The notes under the pieces are model-generated. The model did no database searches and had not been told where the DNA came from. It saw only the letters and a program-made list of their open reading frames with translations. This document shows, piece by piece, positions 1 to 7,571 of a stretch of 64,000 bases of DNA. Source of the stretch: Micromonospora cremea (GTDB taxonomy: Bacteria; Actinomycetota; Actinomycetes; Mycobacteriales; Micromonosporaceae); NCBI RefSeq assembly GCF_900143515.1, contig NZ_FSQT01000001.1, positions 1,240,001 through 1,304,000 on the forward strand. Direction: 5' to 3'. How positions within the stretch are numbered: position 1 is the stretch's first letter; each line of letters begins with the position of its first letter. A program made the translations under genes and the position numbers.

Positions 1-38
1 GGGCCCCTTCCCATACACCAGGCGATAAGAAGGGGCCC
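1..38. terminator. hairpin terminator at window edge
   Basis: A perfect 10-bp inverted repeat (GGGCCCCTTC at 1-10, GAAGGGGCCC at 29-38) with an 18-nt loop lies just beyond the 3' end of the minus-strand gene ending at 48. The arm is followed by a short T-containing tract (CTTCCTT). It probably ends that gene and may also serve a gene to the left of the window. Confidence 0.65.
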
Positions 39-47
39 TTCCTTCGG

Positions 48-620
48 TCACCACTTGTGGGCGACGTCGAGGACGATCCGGCTGTGGCCGGCGGGGCCGG
101 CCAGCACGAACGTGCGGAACGGCAGCCGGGCACGCACGCCGACCGCGAAGGTGCTGTAGCCCTCGAAGCTGCCGCCGAAGACGACGTCGCGCAGCGTCGG
201 GTAACGCAGCAGGTTCGCGGCGTGCTCACCGACCCGGTAGGGCACGGTGCCCACGTGGGAGTCGTCGTACGCGGGGGCCCGCAGCGAGACCCGCAGCAGG
301 GCGCCCCCGGCGGTGTACGGCGACAGCGCCAGCCCCTCGCCCTCGGTCCACGTCTCGCCGTAGCCGACCGCGTAGCCGTCCACCGGGCCGGCGAACTCGA
401 ACACCACCCGGTCGTAGCAGTCGTGCCGGCCGGTGCGCACGTCGACCAGCGGGGCGCTGCTCAACGCGCCGGCCGACTTCTCCGCGCTGCCCCAGGTGAT
501 ACCGCAGTACGGCGACGCGGTCGTCGCCATGGTGGTGCCCGCCGCGGCGCTGTTGCCCGCGCCGGCGACCAGCCCGGCGAGCACGACCGCCAGCGCCGTC
601 AGTGCGCTTCTGATCCTCAT
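48..620 (-). CDS. secreted AMIN-like domain protein
   Basis: This encodes a 190-residue exported protein. The start at 620 is chosen because GGAGG sits 8 nt upstream and the protein then opens with a classic signal peptide (MRIRSALTALAVVLAGLVAG, cleavage near AAAG). A longer in-frame reading to 713 adds only Arg/Gly-rich shadow sequence. The mature part has an early Cys (YCGITWG) and a second after it (HDCYDR), then the strand pattern RVVFEFAG...GYAVGYG typical of the AMIN-like domain found in actinobacterial cell-envelope proteins. No catalytic motif is visible, so binding to cell wall or polysaccharide is inference from the family. It is followed by a hairpin terminator and transcribed alone. 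Confidence 0.8.
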   Translation of the reverse strand: MRIRSALTALAVVLAGLVAGAGNSAAAGTTMATTASPYCGITWGSAEKSAGALSSAPLVDVRTGRHDCYDRVVFEFAGPVDGYAVGYGETWTEGEGLALSPYTAGGALLRVSLRAPAYDDSHVGTVPYRVGEHAANLLRYPTLRDVVFGGSFEGYSTFAVGVRARLPFRTFVLAGPAGHSRIVLDVAHKW

Positions 621-773
621 CGTGGTGCCTCCGTCCGGTGTTCGAGGGCCACGCCGTGGCGGCGTTGCCGGTGACCCTCTGCCGTGACGGTGGTCCCGCC
701 CCGGCACGACCACTTCGCCGCGGCGTAACAGCCACGTAACGGCGGTCGATGGTGGCGATGTGGACGGTGCCGG

Positions 774-2036
774 TCAGTTGGTCACGGGTGGCCGGCGCAG
801 CGTGCGCAGCGGCGAGCAGAACACCGGAAGCCAGGTCAGCGCGTTGGCGGCGGCGCCGACCACCAGCGCGGTGCGGACGTCCGCGTACTGGCCGAGCAGG
901 CCGGCGGCCACCGCGCCGATGGTGAGCGCTCCGGTGAGCAGGAACCGGAAGGTGGCGTTCATCCGGCCGAGCAGGGCGTCCGGGGTGGCGCCCTGGCGCA
1001 GGCTCACCCCGATGACGTTGCCGATCCCGGTCCGCCACGCCAGTGCCAGCCAGCCGAACGCGGCCAGCCAGAGCATCGGCCCGGTGTCGATGAGCGCGAC
1101 CAGCCCACCGAGCGGGGCGACGAGCAGGCCGGGCAGCCAGAGCGCGCGACCATGACCGATCCGCTCGGCGAGCGGGCGCGCGCTGAGCGCACCGAGCAGG
1201 GCGCCGACTCCGCCCGCGCCCAGGAAGAGGCCGAGGGCGGCGGCACCCAGTCCCAGCTCGCGTAGGAAGACCACCGGCAGCATGGTGGTGGTGAGCTGCA
1301 TGGTCAGGTTGATGCTCGCGGTGGAGAGGGCGAGCGGGCGCAGCAGAGGGTTGTCGAAGACGTGCCGGACGCCGGCGCTGAGCTGTCGGGCGAACCCGCC
1401 CGCCGCCGGAGACGGGAGCGGGCGGGGTGCGCTGCTGCGGATCCGGGCGAGAAGCGCCCCGGAGACCGCGAAGGTCACCGCGTCCAGCACGATCGCGACG
1501 GGCGCGGTGAGCGTCTGTACGACCAGACCGCCGAGCCCTCGCCCGGCGATCTGCATCGTTGCGTTCGTACTCATCATCAGCGAGTTGGCCGCGACCAGGC
1601 GGCTCCGGCCGACCAGTTCCGGTAGGTAGCTCTGCGCGGCTACGTCCGCGAAGACGGTGCCGACGCCGGTCAGCAGCACCACGAGGTAGAGCTGCGGGAT
1701 GCTCAGCCAACCGGCCCACCACGCCACCGGCACGGACGCGACCAGAGCCGCCCGGGCGAGGTCCGCGGTGATCAGCACCGCGCGGTGCGGCAACCGGTCG
1801 ACCCAGACCCCGGCCGGCAGGCCGATCAGCAGGAAGGCTGCCGTGCTCAGCGCGCCGAGCAGCCCCACCTGACCGGGACTGGCCGCGAGCAGGGTCACGG
1901 CGAGCACCGGCACGGCGAGCTGGCTGACGTAGAAGCCGATGCCGTCGACGAGGGCGGCGGCGTAGAGCAGCCGGAAGGAGCGGGGCCAGCGGCCCGCCCG
2001 GTGGTCGGGAACGGTCGCCGTCGGTGCGCTGGTCAT
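774..2036 (-). CDS. MFS efflux transporter
   Basis: This is a 420-residue polytopic membrane protein with about 12 hydrophobic segments and MFS layout. It begins LLYAAALVDGIGFYVSQLAVP (TM1), has the loop-2 motif GLPAGVWVDRLPHRAVL, and has a long central cytoplasmic loop (RIRSSAPRPLPSPAAGG) between the two halves. It is most like the drug/metabolite exporters related to Tet and enterobactin (EntS) efflux proteins. The start at 2036 (MTSAPTATVPD) is preferred to the track-length start at 2168 because the extra residues run through the operator region and look non-coding. It is divergent from the ArsR-type regulator at 2108, and the 71-bp gap holds an inverted repeat, so repression by that regulator is likely. 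Substrate unknown. Confidence 0.88.
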   Translation of the reverse strand: MTSAPTATVPDHRAGRWPRSFRLLYAAALVDGIGFYVSQLAVPVLAVTLLAASPGQVGLLGALSTAAFLLIGLPAGVWVDRLPHRAVLITADLARAALVASVPVAWWAGWLSIPQLYLVVLLTGVGTVFADVAAQSYLPELVGRSRLVAANSLMMSTNATMQIAGRGLGGLVVQTLTAPVAIVLDAVTFAVSGALLARIRSSAPRPLPSPAAGGFARQLSAGVRHVFDNPLLRPLALSTASINLTMQLTTTMLPVVFLRELGLGAAALGLFLGAGGVGALLGALSARPLAERIGHGRALWLPGLLVAPLGGLVALIDTGPMLWLAAFGWLALAWRTGIGNVIGVSLRQGATPDALLGRMNATFRFLLTGALTIGAVAAGLLGQYADVRTALVVGAAANALTWLPVFCSPLRTLRRPPVTN

Positions 2037-2067
2037 GCCGCCACGGTGCCGGCTGCTTCGCGCGGGA

Positions 2068-2099
2068 CCGATAGATTTGGCCCTCGTCAAATCTGTCGG
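2068..2099. promoter_or_regulatory. putative ArsR-family operator
   Basis: Two 12-bp arms with 11 of 12 matches (CCGATAGATTTG at 2068-2079 and CAAATCTGTCGG at 2088-2099) are separated by 8 bp. The repeat sits in the 71-bp gap between the divergent MFS gene and the ArsR-type regulator. AT-rich dyads of this kind are typical ArsR/SmtB operators, and this AT-rich patch stands out in GC-rich DNA. Binding is inferred. Confidence 0.6.
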
Positions 2100-2107
2100 G
2101 GGCGCCA

Positions 2108-3091
2108 ATGATGCTGGTCGGGCTGGAAGCGCGCGATCTGGCGATGACCCGGTTCGCCATCTCGCCACTGTGGGAGGTGATCGCGAGCGTTCGGATCATC
2201 AAGGAGCCGCACCTGTTTCCGGAGCACCTTGCCTGGTACGGGCGCGTCCGTCCCCGGCTGGCCGGCGTGGACTGGCGGCTTCTCGCCGACCTGGTGCAGA
2301 TACCGACCCTGGTCATTCCGACCTTCGTCTGCACGCCACCGGCCACGTCTCAACCCACCCTCGACGTGGAGCTGGCGACCCTTGTCACCACCCCACCCGA
2401 GGCGGTGCGGGCAAGTCTCGACACCCTGTCCGGCCCCCGTTCGGCGCGGCTGACCGCGCTGCACACCGAGCCGGTCGCCGGGCTGACCCGGCTGGCGGAG
2501 ACGATCCGGGCGTACGCCGACGCGGCCATCGGGCCCTACTGGCCCCGGATGCGCACGCTCCTGGAGCGGGAGGTGCTGCTCGGCGCGCAGCGAATGGCCA
2601 CCGAGGGGGTGCACGGCCTGCTCAACCACCTCGACCCGTACGTCCGGCTGGAGGCCGACACGCTTCGGGTGGATCACATCGTCCTGGCCGGCACGGTGCG
2701 ACTTGATGGGCGGGGCCTGCTGCTCGTCCCGTCGGTCTTCGGCGGCCCCCGGGTCTGGTCCAACTTCGGCTCCCCGGGGCAACCGGTGCTGCGCTACCCG
2801 GCCCGGGCGGTGGCGACCCTGTGGGAGCGGGACCCGGCGCCCCGTGGGCAGGGTCTGGCCCGGGTGCTGGGTCGAACCCGCGCCACCCTGTTGCACGAGC
2901 TGGCGGTGCCGACCTCGACCCTGGAGCTGGCCGAGCGCAGCGGGCTCACCCCGGGCACCGTGTCGCAGCACCTCGGCGCGCTGCGCGACGCCGGCCTGGT
3001 AGGTGCCCACCGTGCCGGACGCTTGGTGCTCTACGCCCGCACGACCGCGGGCGAGGCGGTGGTCACCGCCAGCGGTGTGACCACCCCCTGA
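2108..3091 (+). CDS. ArsR-type winged-helix regulator with DUF5937-like N-terminus
   Basis: This encodes a 327-residue regulator. The N-terminal region opens with a segment (LARDLAMTRFA-like, SPLWE) characteristic of the DUF5937 domain found in front of ArsR-type helices. The C-terminal part (about residues 255-320) is a winged helix: LAVPTSTLELAERSGLTPGTVSQHLGALRDAGLV is the HTH and recognition helix, followed by a wing (HRAGRLVLYARTTAGEA). No metal-binding Cys cluster is visible, so it is probably not a metal sensor. Start codons at 2108 and 2111 are adjacent, and the RBS is weak. It faces the MFS exporter, and probably represses it and itself through the repeat at 2068-2099. Confidence 0.85.
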   Translation: MMLVGLEARDLAMTRFAISPLWEVIASVRIIKEPHLFPEHLAWYGRVRPRLAGVDWRLLADLVQIPTLVIPTFVCTPPATSQPTLDVELATLVTTPPEAVRASLDTLSGPRSARLTALHTEPVAGLTRLAETIRAYADAAIGPYWPRMRTLLEREVLLGAQRMATEGVHGLLNHLDPYVRLEADTLRVDHIVLAGTVRLDGRGLLLVPSVFGGPRVWSNFGSPGQPVLRYPARAVATLWERDPAPRGQGLARVLGRTRATLLHELAVPTSTLELAERSGLTPGTVSQHLGALRDAGLVGAHRAGRLVLYARTTAGEAVVTASGVTTP

Positions 3092-3253
3092 CGCCGGTCG
3101 CCGTTTCGAGAGACCGGCCCTGCATCGGGGCGCCGGCATGGTCGCCGGTATGACGGTTCCGCTATGCCGGCAATCGACCGCCGTCACATTAACATTCACC
3201 TGCATCGATGACCGGCGGCCGGTGGCCGCCGGACTACCGCAGGGGAGTGCGTG

Positions 3254-4438
3254 ATGTTCCGACGACAAGTGCTGCGTGCGGCGCAGGCCGTGCTGGTGGC
3301 CGTGCTGGCGGCGGCCGGGGTGCAGCTCGCCACCGGCGCTCCGGCCGCCGCCGTACGGACCGTCTACTACGACGCGAGCCGGACCGGCGAGTTCCGCACC
3401 AACTTCGACCAGGCGGCGCAGATCTGGAACAGCCGGGTCAGCACCGTCCGGCTGCAACCCGGCACCCCGGCCAGCATCACCATCTACGTCGACGACGGCT
3501 GGCCCCGGGCGCAACCGACCGGGCTCGGTTCGGGTCGGATCTGGATGGGCCGAACGGCCGTGAACCAGGGCTACGACCGCAACCGGATCGCCGCCCACGA
3601 GCTCGGCCACATCCTGGGCCTGCCCGACCGGCGCACCGGCCTCTGCTCCGACCTGATGTCCGGCAGCAGCGCCCCGGTCTCCTGCCGCAACGCGTACCCC
3701 AGCTCGGCCGAGGCGTCCCGGGTGAACTCGCTGTTCGCCGGCACGCTCGCCGCGCCGGTCACTGGCGCGACGCACACCTGGGACGGCGCCGGGGACGTCG
3801 GGCCGACGGTGGTCGGAGGCCGGCCGGCCTCCGAGAACTACCCGTTCATGGTGTACGTCTCCGGCTGCACCGGAACGCTGATCAAGGCCAACTGGGCGGT
3901 CACCGCCAAGCACTGCTCGACGCCGTCCTCGGTCCGGGTGGGCAGCGTCAACCGCACCAGCGGCGGCACCGTGGTCCGGGTGGCCCGCGCGGTCAACCAC
4001 CCGAGCGTCGACGTCAAGCTGCTGCAACTGGCCAGCTCGGTCAGCTACGCCCCGGCACCGATCCCGACGACCTCCGGCGCGGTCGGCACCGCCACCCGGA
4101 TCATCGGCTGGGGCCAGACCTGTGCCCGCCCGGGCTGCGGCTCGGCGCCCGCGGTGGCCAACGAGCTGGACACGTCCATCGTGGCCGACAGCCGGTGCTC
4201 CGGCATCAACGGCCCGTACGAGATCTGCACCAACAACACCAACGGCACCTCCGGTGCCTGCTACGGCGACTCGGGTGGCCCGCAGGTGCGCCGGGTCAAC
4301 GGGGTGTGGAACCTGATCGGCGCGACCAGCCGCGCCGGCAACAACAACTTTACCTGCGCCACGGGCCCGTCGATCTACGTCGATCTGCCGTCCATCCGGT
4401 CCTGGATGTCCACTCAGGTCGGTGGCCTGCCGGTCTGA
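3254..4438 (+). CDS. secreted snapalysin-like metalloprotease / trypsin-like serine protease fusion
   Basis: A 394-residue exported protein carries two complete protease domains (numbers below count from the GTG at 3251, one residue earlier). After a signal peptide (about 1-34), residues 35-165 form a snapalysin (M7) domain with the zinc motif HELGHILGLPD at 116-126. Residues 187-390 form an S1 trypsin-like domain that starts VVGG, the usual mature N-terminus. It has His221 in AKHC, Asp254 in VDVKLLQL and Ser341 in GDSGGP, with six or more Cys for disulfides. The start at 3254 follows AGGGGAG by 6 nt; GTG at 3251 is an alternative. The VVGG site suggests the two domains may be separated on activation. 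It has a hairpin terminator and is transcribed alone. Confidence 0.9.
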   Translation: MFRRQVLRAAQAVLVAVLAAAGVQLATGAPAAAVRTVYYDASRTGEFRTNFDQAAQIWNSRVSTVRLQPGTPASITIYVDDGWPRAQPTGLGSGRIWMGRTAVNQGYDRNRIAAHELGHILGLPDRRTGLCSDLMSGSSAPVSCRNAYPSSAEASRVNSLFAGTLAAPVTGATHTWDGAGDVGPTVVGGRPASENYPFMVYVSGCTGTLIKANWAVTAKHCSTPSSVRVGSVNRTSGGTVVRVARAVNHPSVDVKLLQLASSVSYAPAPIPTTSGAVGTATRIIGWGQTCARPGCGSAPAVANELDTSIVADSRCSGINGPYEICTNNTNGTSGACYGDSGGPQVRRVNGVWNLIGATSRAGNNNFTCATGPSIYVDLPSIRSWMSTQVGGLPV

Positions 4439-4452
4439 TCACTTCGGACGCC

Positions 4453-4487
4453 CGAGGCGGGTACGCGCGACACGCGTGCCCGCCTCG
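4453..4487 (+). terminator. hairpin terminator after the dual protease
   Basis: Two 15-nt arms (4453-4467 and 4473-4487, 14 of 15 paired) with a 5-nt loop lie 15 nt after the protease stop. The stem is GC-rich with no T-run, as is usual in this genome. Confidence 0.65.
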
Positions 4488-4560
4488 CGTCGCCGGGTCA
4501 CCCACGCGTCACCGCGCTGGGGTAGCGTGCCTGGCACACAGACCGATCCGAGGTGATCTC

Positions 4561-5277
4561 ATGCCTGCCGTCGTCGCACTCGTGCTGACCCTCGCACTGT
4601 CGCCAGCGCCGTCGCCGTCCGCCCCCTCGGGCCCGGTCCGTGACCTCATCGGCGGCGTCGGTCAGATCGTCGACGACCTGCTCGGCGCTGGCAGCGCCCC
4701 GAGTGCTTCCCCGAACCCGACGCCGACCCAAACTCGGCCGCCGTCCGCCGGGCCGTCGGCACCGGCGGCGCCCACCCCGGGGACGCCTGCCCCGGTGGCG
4801 CCCGCACCGGTGGCGCCCGCACCGGTGGCGCCCGCACCGGTGGCGCCCGTACCGACCCCCACGCCCGCCGGATCGTCGGCCGGTTCCCGGCTACCTGCGG
4901 CACCCGCCGGACCGGACCGGACCGCCGGGGGCCGGGGCACCCGTGAGGCGGCCGTGCCGCTGACGAACGGTAACGACCCGGTCGCCCCGCCGACGCTCGC
5001 CGCTCCGGACCGGAGCGGCTGGCCGCTGCTGACCGCGTACCACCTGTTGGTCGCTGGCGTCCTCGCGGTGCTGGCGTTGCTGCTCCTGCGCCGCCGCCGG
5101 GCGGTCGGCACAGCCGGCTCCGCCGGTACCCCTGCGCCGGCGCCCGCACCGACCCCTGCGCCGGATCCCGGCCCGGTGCCGGACAATGTGAGCCGACTGC
5201 CGACCAACCTCAACGCCATCTACGAGCTGGGCCGGCTGGACGAGCGGCTCGAACAGGAGCGCCGCCAACGGTCCTGA
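4561..5277 (+). CDS. Pro/Ala-rich single-pass membrane protein
   Basis: This encodes a 238-residue protein. The start at 4561 follows GAGGTG by 5 nt. A short hydrophobic N-terminus (MPAVVALVLTLALSPAPSP) acts as a signal or anchor, followed by a Pro/Ala/Thr-rich stretch with four copies of the PVAPA unit (see repeat). One membrane helix follows at about residues 158-180 (LLVAGVLAVLALLLLRRRR), then a second Pro/Ala run and a charged C-terminus (NAIYELGRLDERLEQERRQ), which should be cytoplasmic. No enzymatic domain is visible. The extended PA-rich segment looks like a spacer through the cell wall. Function unknown. Confidence 0.75.
   Translation: MPAVVALVLTLALSPAPSPSAPSGPVRDLIGGVGQIVDDLLGAGSAPSASPNPTPTQTRPPSAGPSAPAAPTPGTPAPVAPAPVAPAPVAPAPVAPVPTPTPAGSSAGSRLPAAPAGPDRTAGGRGTREAAVPLTNGNDPVAPPTLAAPDRSGWPLLTAYHLLVAGVLAVLALLLLRRRRAVGTAGSAGTPAPAPAPTPAPDPGPVPDNVSRLPTNLNAIYELGRLDERLEQERRQRS
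4792..4851 (+). repeat. four 15-bp tandem repeats
   Basis: Four head-to-tail copies of CCGGTGGCGCCCGCA (the last ends GTA) lie within the Pro/Ala-rich gene and encode PVAPA repeats. The near-identity of the copies points to recent expansion or replication slippage. Confidence 0.9.
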
Positions 5278-5293
5278 CGCGCGGCGTCCGGCC

Positions 5294-5312
5294 GCCGGCT
5301 CAGCGAGCCGGC
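5294..5312. terminator. hairpin between convergent genes
   Basis: The perfect 8-bp repeat GCCGGCTC (5294-5301) / GAGCCGGC (5305-5312) with a 3-nt loop spans the stop region of the DUF3152 gene, 17 nt after the convergent plus-strand gene. It is a plausible shared terminator. Confidence 0.45.
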
Positions 5313-6142
5313 CGAGCGCCCTCGCGCGGCGGGATCTCGTCGTCGTACGCTCCGACTGGCCCGCGGTAGCGAACCCCGCCCGGGTACGGCCAGGCGTTGG
5401 CCGTGCACCCGTGCAGGCCCAACGTCTGTTGCTGCATCACCGGTGCCGTCCGGCCCCGCCCGGGGCACCGCTCGTGACCCAGGCCGAGCCGGTGCCCGAC
5501 CTCGTGGTTCACCATGTACTGCCGGTACGTGGACAGGTCAGCGCCGTAGCCCGGCACCGCCTTGACCCAGCGCGCCACGTTGAGCACCACCCGGTGGCCG
5601 TTGCGGCACGAAGTGTAGCCGTCCGGAACGTCCTGGCACAGTTCGTCACGGGTACCGGGGGTCGCCAGGTAGATGGTGAAGTCGGCCGGCGTGCCGGCGC
5701 CCACCCTGCGCAGCCGCCAGGTGCCACCGGCCGTCCACCCACGCGGGTCGTTGAGCGTCGCGGAGACCGCTGCGGCGACGTCCGCCACCGGCAGGCCGCG
5801 GATGTCGCGCTCCACGGCGACGCGGTAACGCAGCAGCCGCCCGCTGTCGCCGCGCCCGGACGCCGTCTCGGCGAGGGCCACCGACCAGCGGTTACCGCCG
5901 GTGGCGGGATAGCTGATCGCGACGGCCGGTGCGGGCGCGACACCGGCGCTCCCTGCGGCTCCCGCCGGTCGGCCGGTCGCGGCCTGCCCCGCCGCGGGTT
6001 GCCCGGCGGGGGCCGGCCCGGTCGTGACCGGGCCGGTGGCGGGCTGCCCGGCCGCCGGCAGGCCGCAGCCGGTGAGCAGCGCCACCACCAGCAGCAAGGC
6101 CGCAGAGGCGGCCTGTCCTCGACGGGTAGCCTTCGTCGACAT
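5300..6142 (-). CDS. DUF3152 lipoprotein, putative zinc metallopeptidase
   Basis: This encodes a 280-residue lipoprotein. An AGGGAGAG ribosome site precedes the ATG at 6142. The signal peptide ends in a lipobox (LLTGC, Cys about 26), followed by a Pro/Ala/Gly linker (about 27-75) and the DUF3152 domain. That domain has the extended zinc motif HEVGHRLGLGHERCPG and the family signature APVMQQQT followed by LHGCTANAWPYP. The HExxHxxGxxH pattern is metzincin-like, so a peptidase role is inferred, but no substrate is established for the family. Cysteines in ELCQDVP, YTSCRNG and near the motif probably form disulfides. It is divergent from the ECF sigma gene at 6281, and its promoter must lie in the same 138-bp gap. 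Confidence 0.88.
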   Translation of the reverse strand: MSTKATRRGQAASAALLLVVALLTGCGLPAAGQPATGPVTTGPAPAGQPAAGQAATGRPAGAAGSAGVAPAPAVAISYPATGGNRWSVALAETASGRGDSGRLLRYRVAVERDIRGLPVADVAAAVSATLNDPRGWTAGGTWRLRRVGAGTPADFTIYLATPGTRDELCQDVPDGYTSCRNGHRVVLNVARWVKAVPGYGADLSTYRQYMVNHEVGHRLGLGHERCPGRGRTAPVMQQQTLGLHGCTANAWPYPGGVRYRGPVGAYDDEIPPREGARPAR

Positions 6143-6225
6143 GTCTCTCCCTTCGCGCGCCGGTCTGCGGCGCCGCAGGGGAGGAGACGGGTGACCCTTC
6201 CGAAAAGTTGATCTCGAGGACGCTC

Positions 6226-6249
6226 AACCTTTCGTGGTCCTCGCCCGTC
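6226..6249 (+). promoter_or_regulatory. putative ECF sigma-dependent promoter
   Basis: AACC at 6226-6229 and CGTC at 6246-6249, spaced 16 nt, match the -35/-10 pattern of many actinobacterial ECF promoters. It lies about 32 nt ahead of the sigma gene start, as expected for self-activation. Confidence 0.45.
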
Positions 6250-6280
6250 CGTAACTGTGTGGGACGGGGGAGGGTTCGGC

Positions 6281-6784
6281 GTGGCGCGGGGTGACGCGGA
6301 GTTCGTCGAGTTCGCGCGGGCGGCGTCCGCGCGGCTGGTGCACGCCGCGTTCCTGATGACGGGCGACCATCACCAGGCCGAGGATGCCGCGCAGACCGCC
6401 CTGGCCCGCACCTATGCGTCCTGGTCCCGGATCCGCGACGACGACGCGTACGGCTACGCCCGCCGCATCCTGGTCAACCATCTCGTGGACGGATGGCGGC
6501 GCCCGATCCGGGAGTATCCGACCGAGGAGGTCCCGGAGCAACGGCGGGACGACGTGGCCGACGAGGTGGCCACCCGGCGCTGGTTGACGGCCATCCTCGG
6601 CGTGCTGAGCCCTCGCGAGCGGGCGATCGTCGTGCTGCGCTACTACTTCGACCTGCCCGAAGCGCAGGTGGCCCGGGAACTCGCCATCTCCGTGGGCACG
6701 GTCAAGAGCACCAGCTCGCGGGCCCTGGAGAAGCTGCGCGGCACCGGACCGCGTGCCGTCGACACCCAGGAGGCGTGCCGATGA
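6281..6784 (+). CDS. SigE-family ECF RNA polymerase sigma factor
   Basis: This encodes a 167-residue ECF sigma factor. Region 2 is at about 5-75 (FVEFARAASARLVHAAFLMTG, then AEDAAQTALARTYASW and the -10-binding ARRILVNHLVDGWRR). Region 4 is at about 105-155 (LSPRERAIVVLRYYFDLPEAQVARELAISVGTVKS). The GTG at 6281 is chosen because GGGAGG ends 7 nt upstream; an upstream GTG at 6257 has no ribosome site. The gene overlaps the following membrane protein by 4 nt (ATGA), which suggests that the partner is its regulator. A matching ECF promoter upstream suggests autoregulation. Confidence 0.9.
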   Translation: MARGDAEFVEFARAASARLVHAAFLMTGDHHQAEDAAQTALARTYASWSRIRDDDAYGYARRILVNHLVDGWRRPIREYPTEEVPEQRRDDVADEVATRRWLTAILGVLSPRERAIVVLRYYFDLPEAQVARELAISVGTVKSTSSRALEKLRGTGPRAVDTQEACR

Positions 6785-7542
6785 GCGAGCTGGACCGGCT
6801 CCGCCACGCCATGCGGGTGACCGAACGCTCCGGACCCACCCTCGACCTGGCTGCCGTCATGCGTGACGGGCGACGGTTGCGGACCCGCCGTCGGGTCGCC
6901 GGAGCCGGGGCGGCGACGCTGGCCACCGGCCTGGTCGCCGCCGTCGTCGCGGTGGTGGTCGGCGCGCTGCCGGGCGATCCGCGCACGGTCGAGCGTCCGC
7001 CGCAGGTCGCCGTCGCGCCCACGCCGCCGGCCGGTGTCTCCCCGACGCCGCCAAACCCGTTCGGACCCACGCCGGCGACCACGGCCGGCCCTGAGGAGCC
7101 GGTGCCGTCGCCACTGGGCCAGGTCGTGGACAGCGGAATCCGGTACGGGGTCGACCAGCGGGTGTACTACGTCGTCCAGGTATCGGTGCCCGGCGAGGCC
7201 GGGGTGAAGATCGGGCTGGCCGCCGGCCGCCGTGCCCCGGACGGCACGCTGACCACGGACCTCCTGGTCAACGACGTCGAGGGGTCCGACCGCAGCCCCG
7301 GATTCCATCAGATCGGCTACGACAGCGGGGGATCACCGGCGCCGGTGCCCACCTTCGGCTACTTCGTCGGCAAGGCGCAGCGGATCATCGGCACCGTGGA
7401 CGGCCGGCAGGTCGCTGCCCGGCTGGCCGGGTGGAGCGCCGACAAACAGGTGGTGATCTTCTGGTTCGACCCGGCCGAGCTGGCGCCGGGGGATCGGCTG
7501 GACGGCATCGTGGCCCGCGACGGCGGCAACCGCCGGTTGTGA
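6781..7542 (+). CDS. sigma-coupled single-pass membrane protein, candidate anti-sigma factor
   Basis: This encodes a 253-residue protein translated from ATG 6781, overlapping the sigma stop by 4 nt. A short cytoplasmic N-terminus (MSELDRLRHAMRVTERSGPT...MRDGRRLRTRRRV) precedes one membrane helix at about residues 40-62 (ATGLVAAVVAVVVGALPG). A Pro/Thr-rich linker and a beta-rich extracytoplasmic domain (about 115-253, YYVVQVSV...VVIFWFDPAEL) follow. No HxxxCxxC zinc motif is present, so it is not a canonical ZAS anti-sigma factor. The position and topology still support a role in holding or sensing for the sigma factor. That role is inferred from gene order. Confidence 0.8.
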   Translation: MSELDRLRHAMRVTERSGPTLDLAAVMRDGRRLRTRRRVAGAGAATLATGLVAAVVAVVVGALPGDPRTVERPPQVAVAPTPPAGVSPTPPNPFGPTPATTAGPEEPVPSPLGQVVDSGIRYGVDQRVYYVVQVSVPGEAGVKIGLAAGRRAPDGTLTTDLLVNDVEGSDRSPGFHQIGYDSGGSPAPVPTFGYFVGKAQRIIGTVDGRQVAARLAGWSADKQVVIFWFDPAELAPGDRLDGIVARDGGNRRL

Positions 7543-7571
7543 CGCGCTGGTCGCCGCGCAGGGCCGGCGGC

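Noticed and set aside
2087..4027. 646-residue minus-strand frame across the regulator and protease genes
   Set aside because: Antisense to two genes with intact domains and ribosome sites; product is low complexity.
4792..4851. Tandem 15-bp repeat as a possible CRISPR array
   Set aside because: Units are directly adjacent with no spacers and encode PVAPA in frame.
3208..5277. 689-residue plus-strand frame running through the dual protease gene
   Set aside because: Only its last 238 residues (from 4561) have a ribosome site and protein-like features; the first part is a shadow of the protease in another frame.
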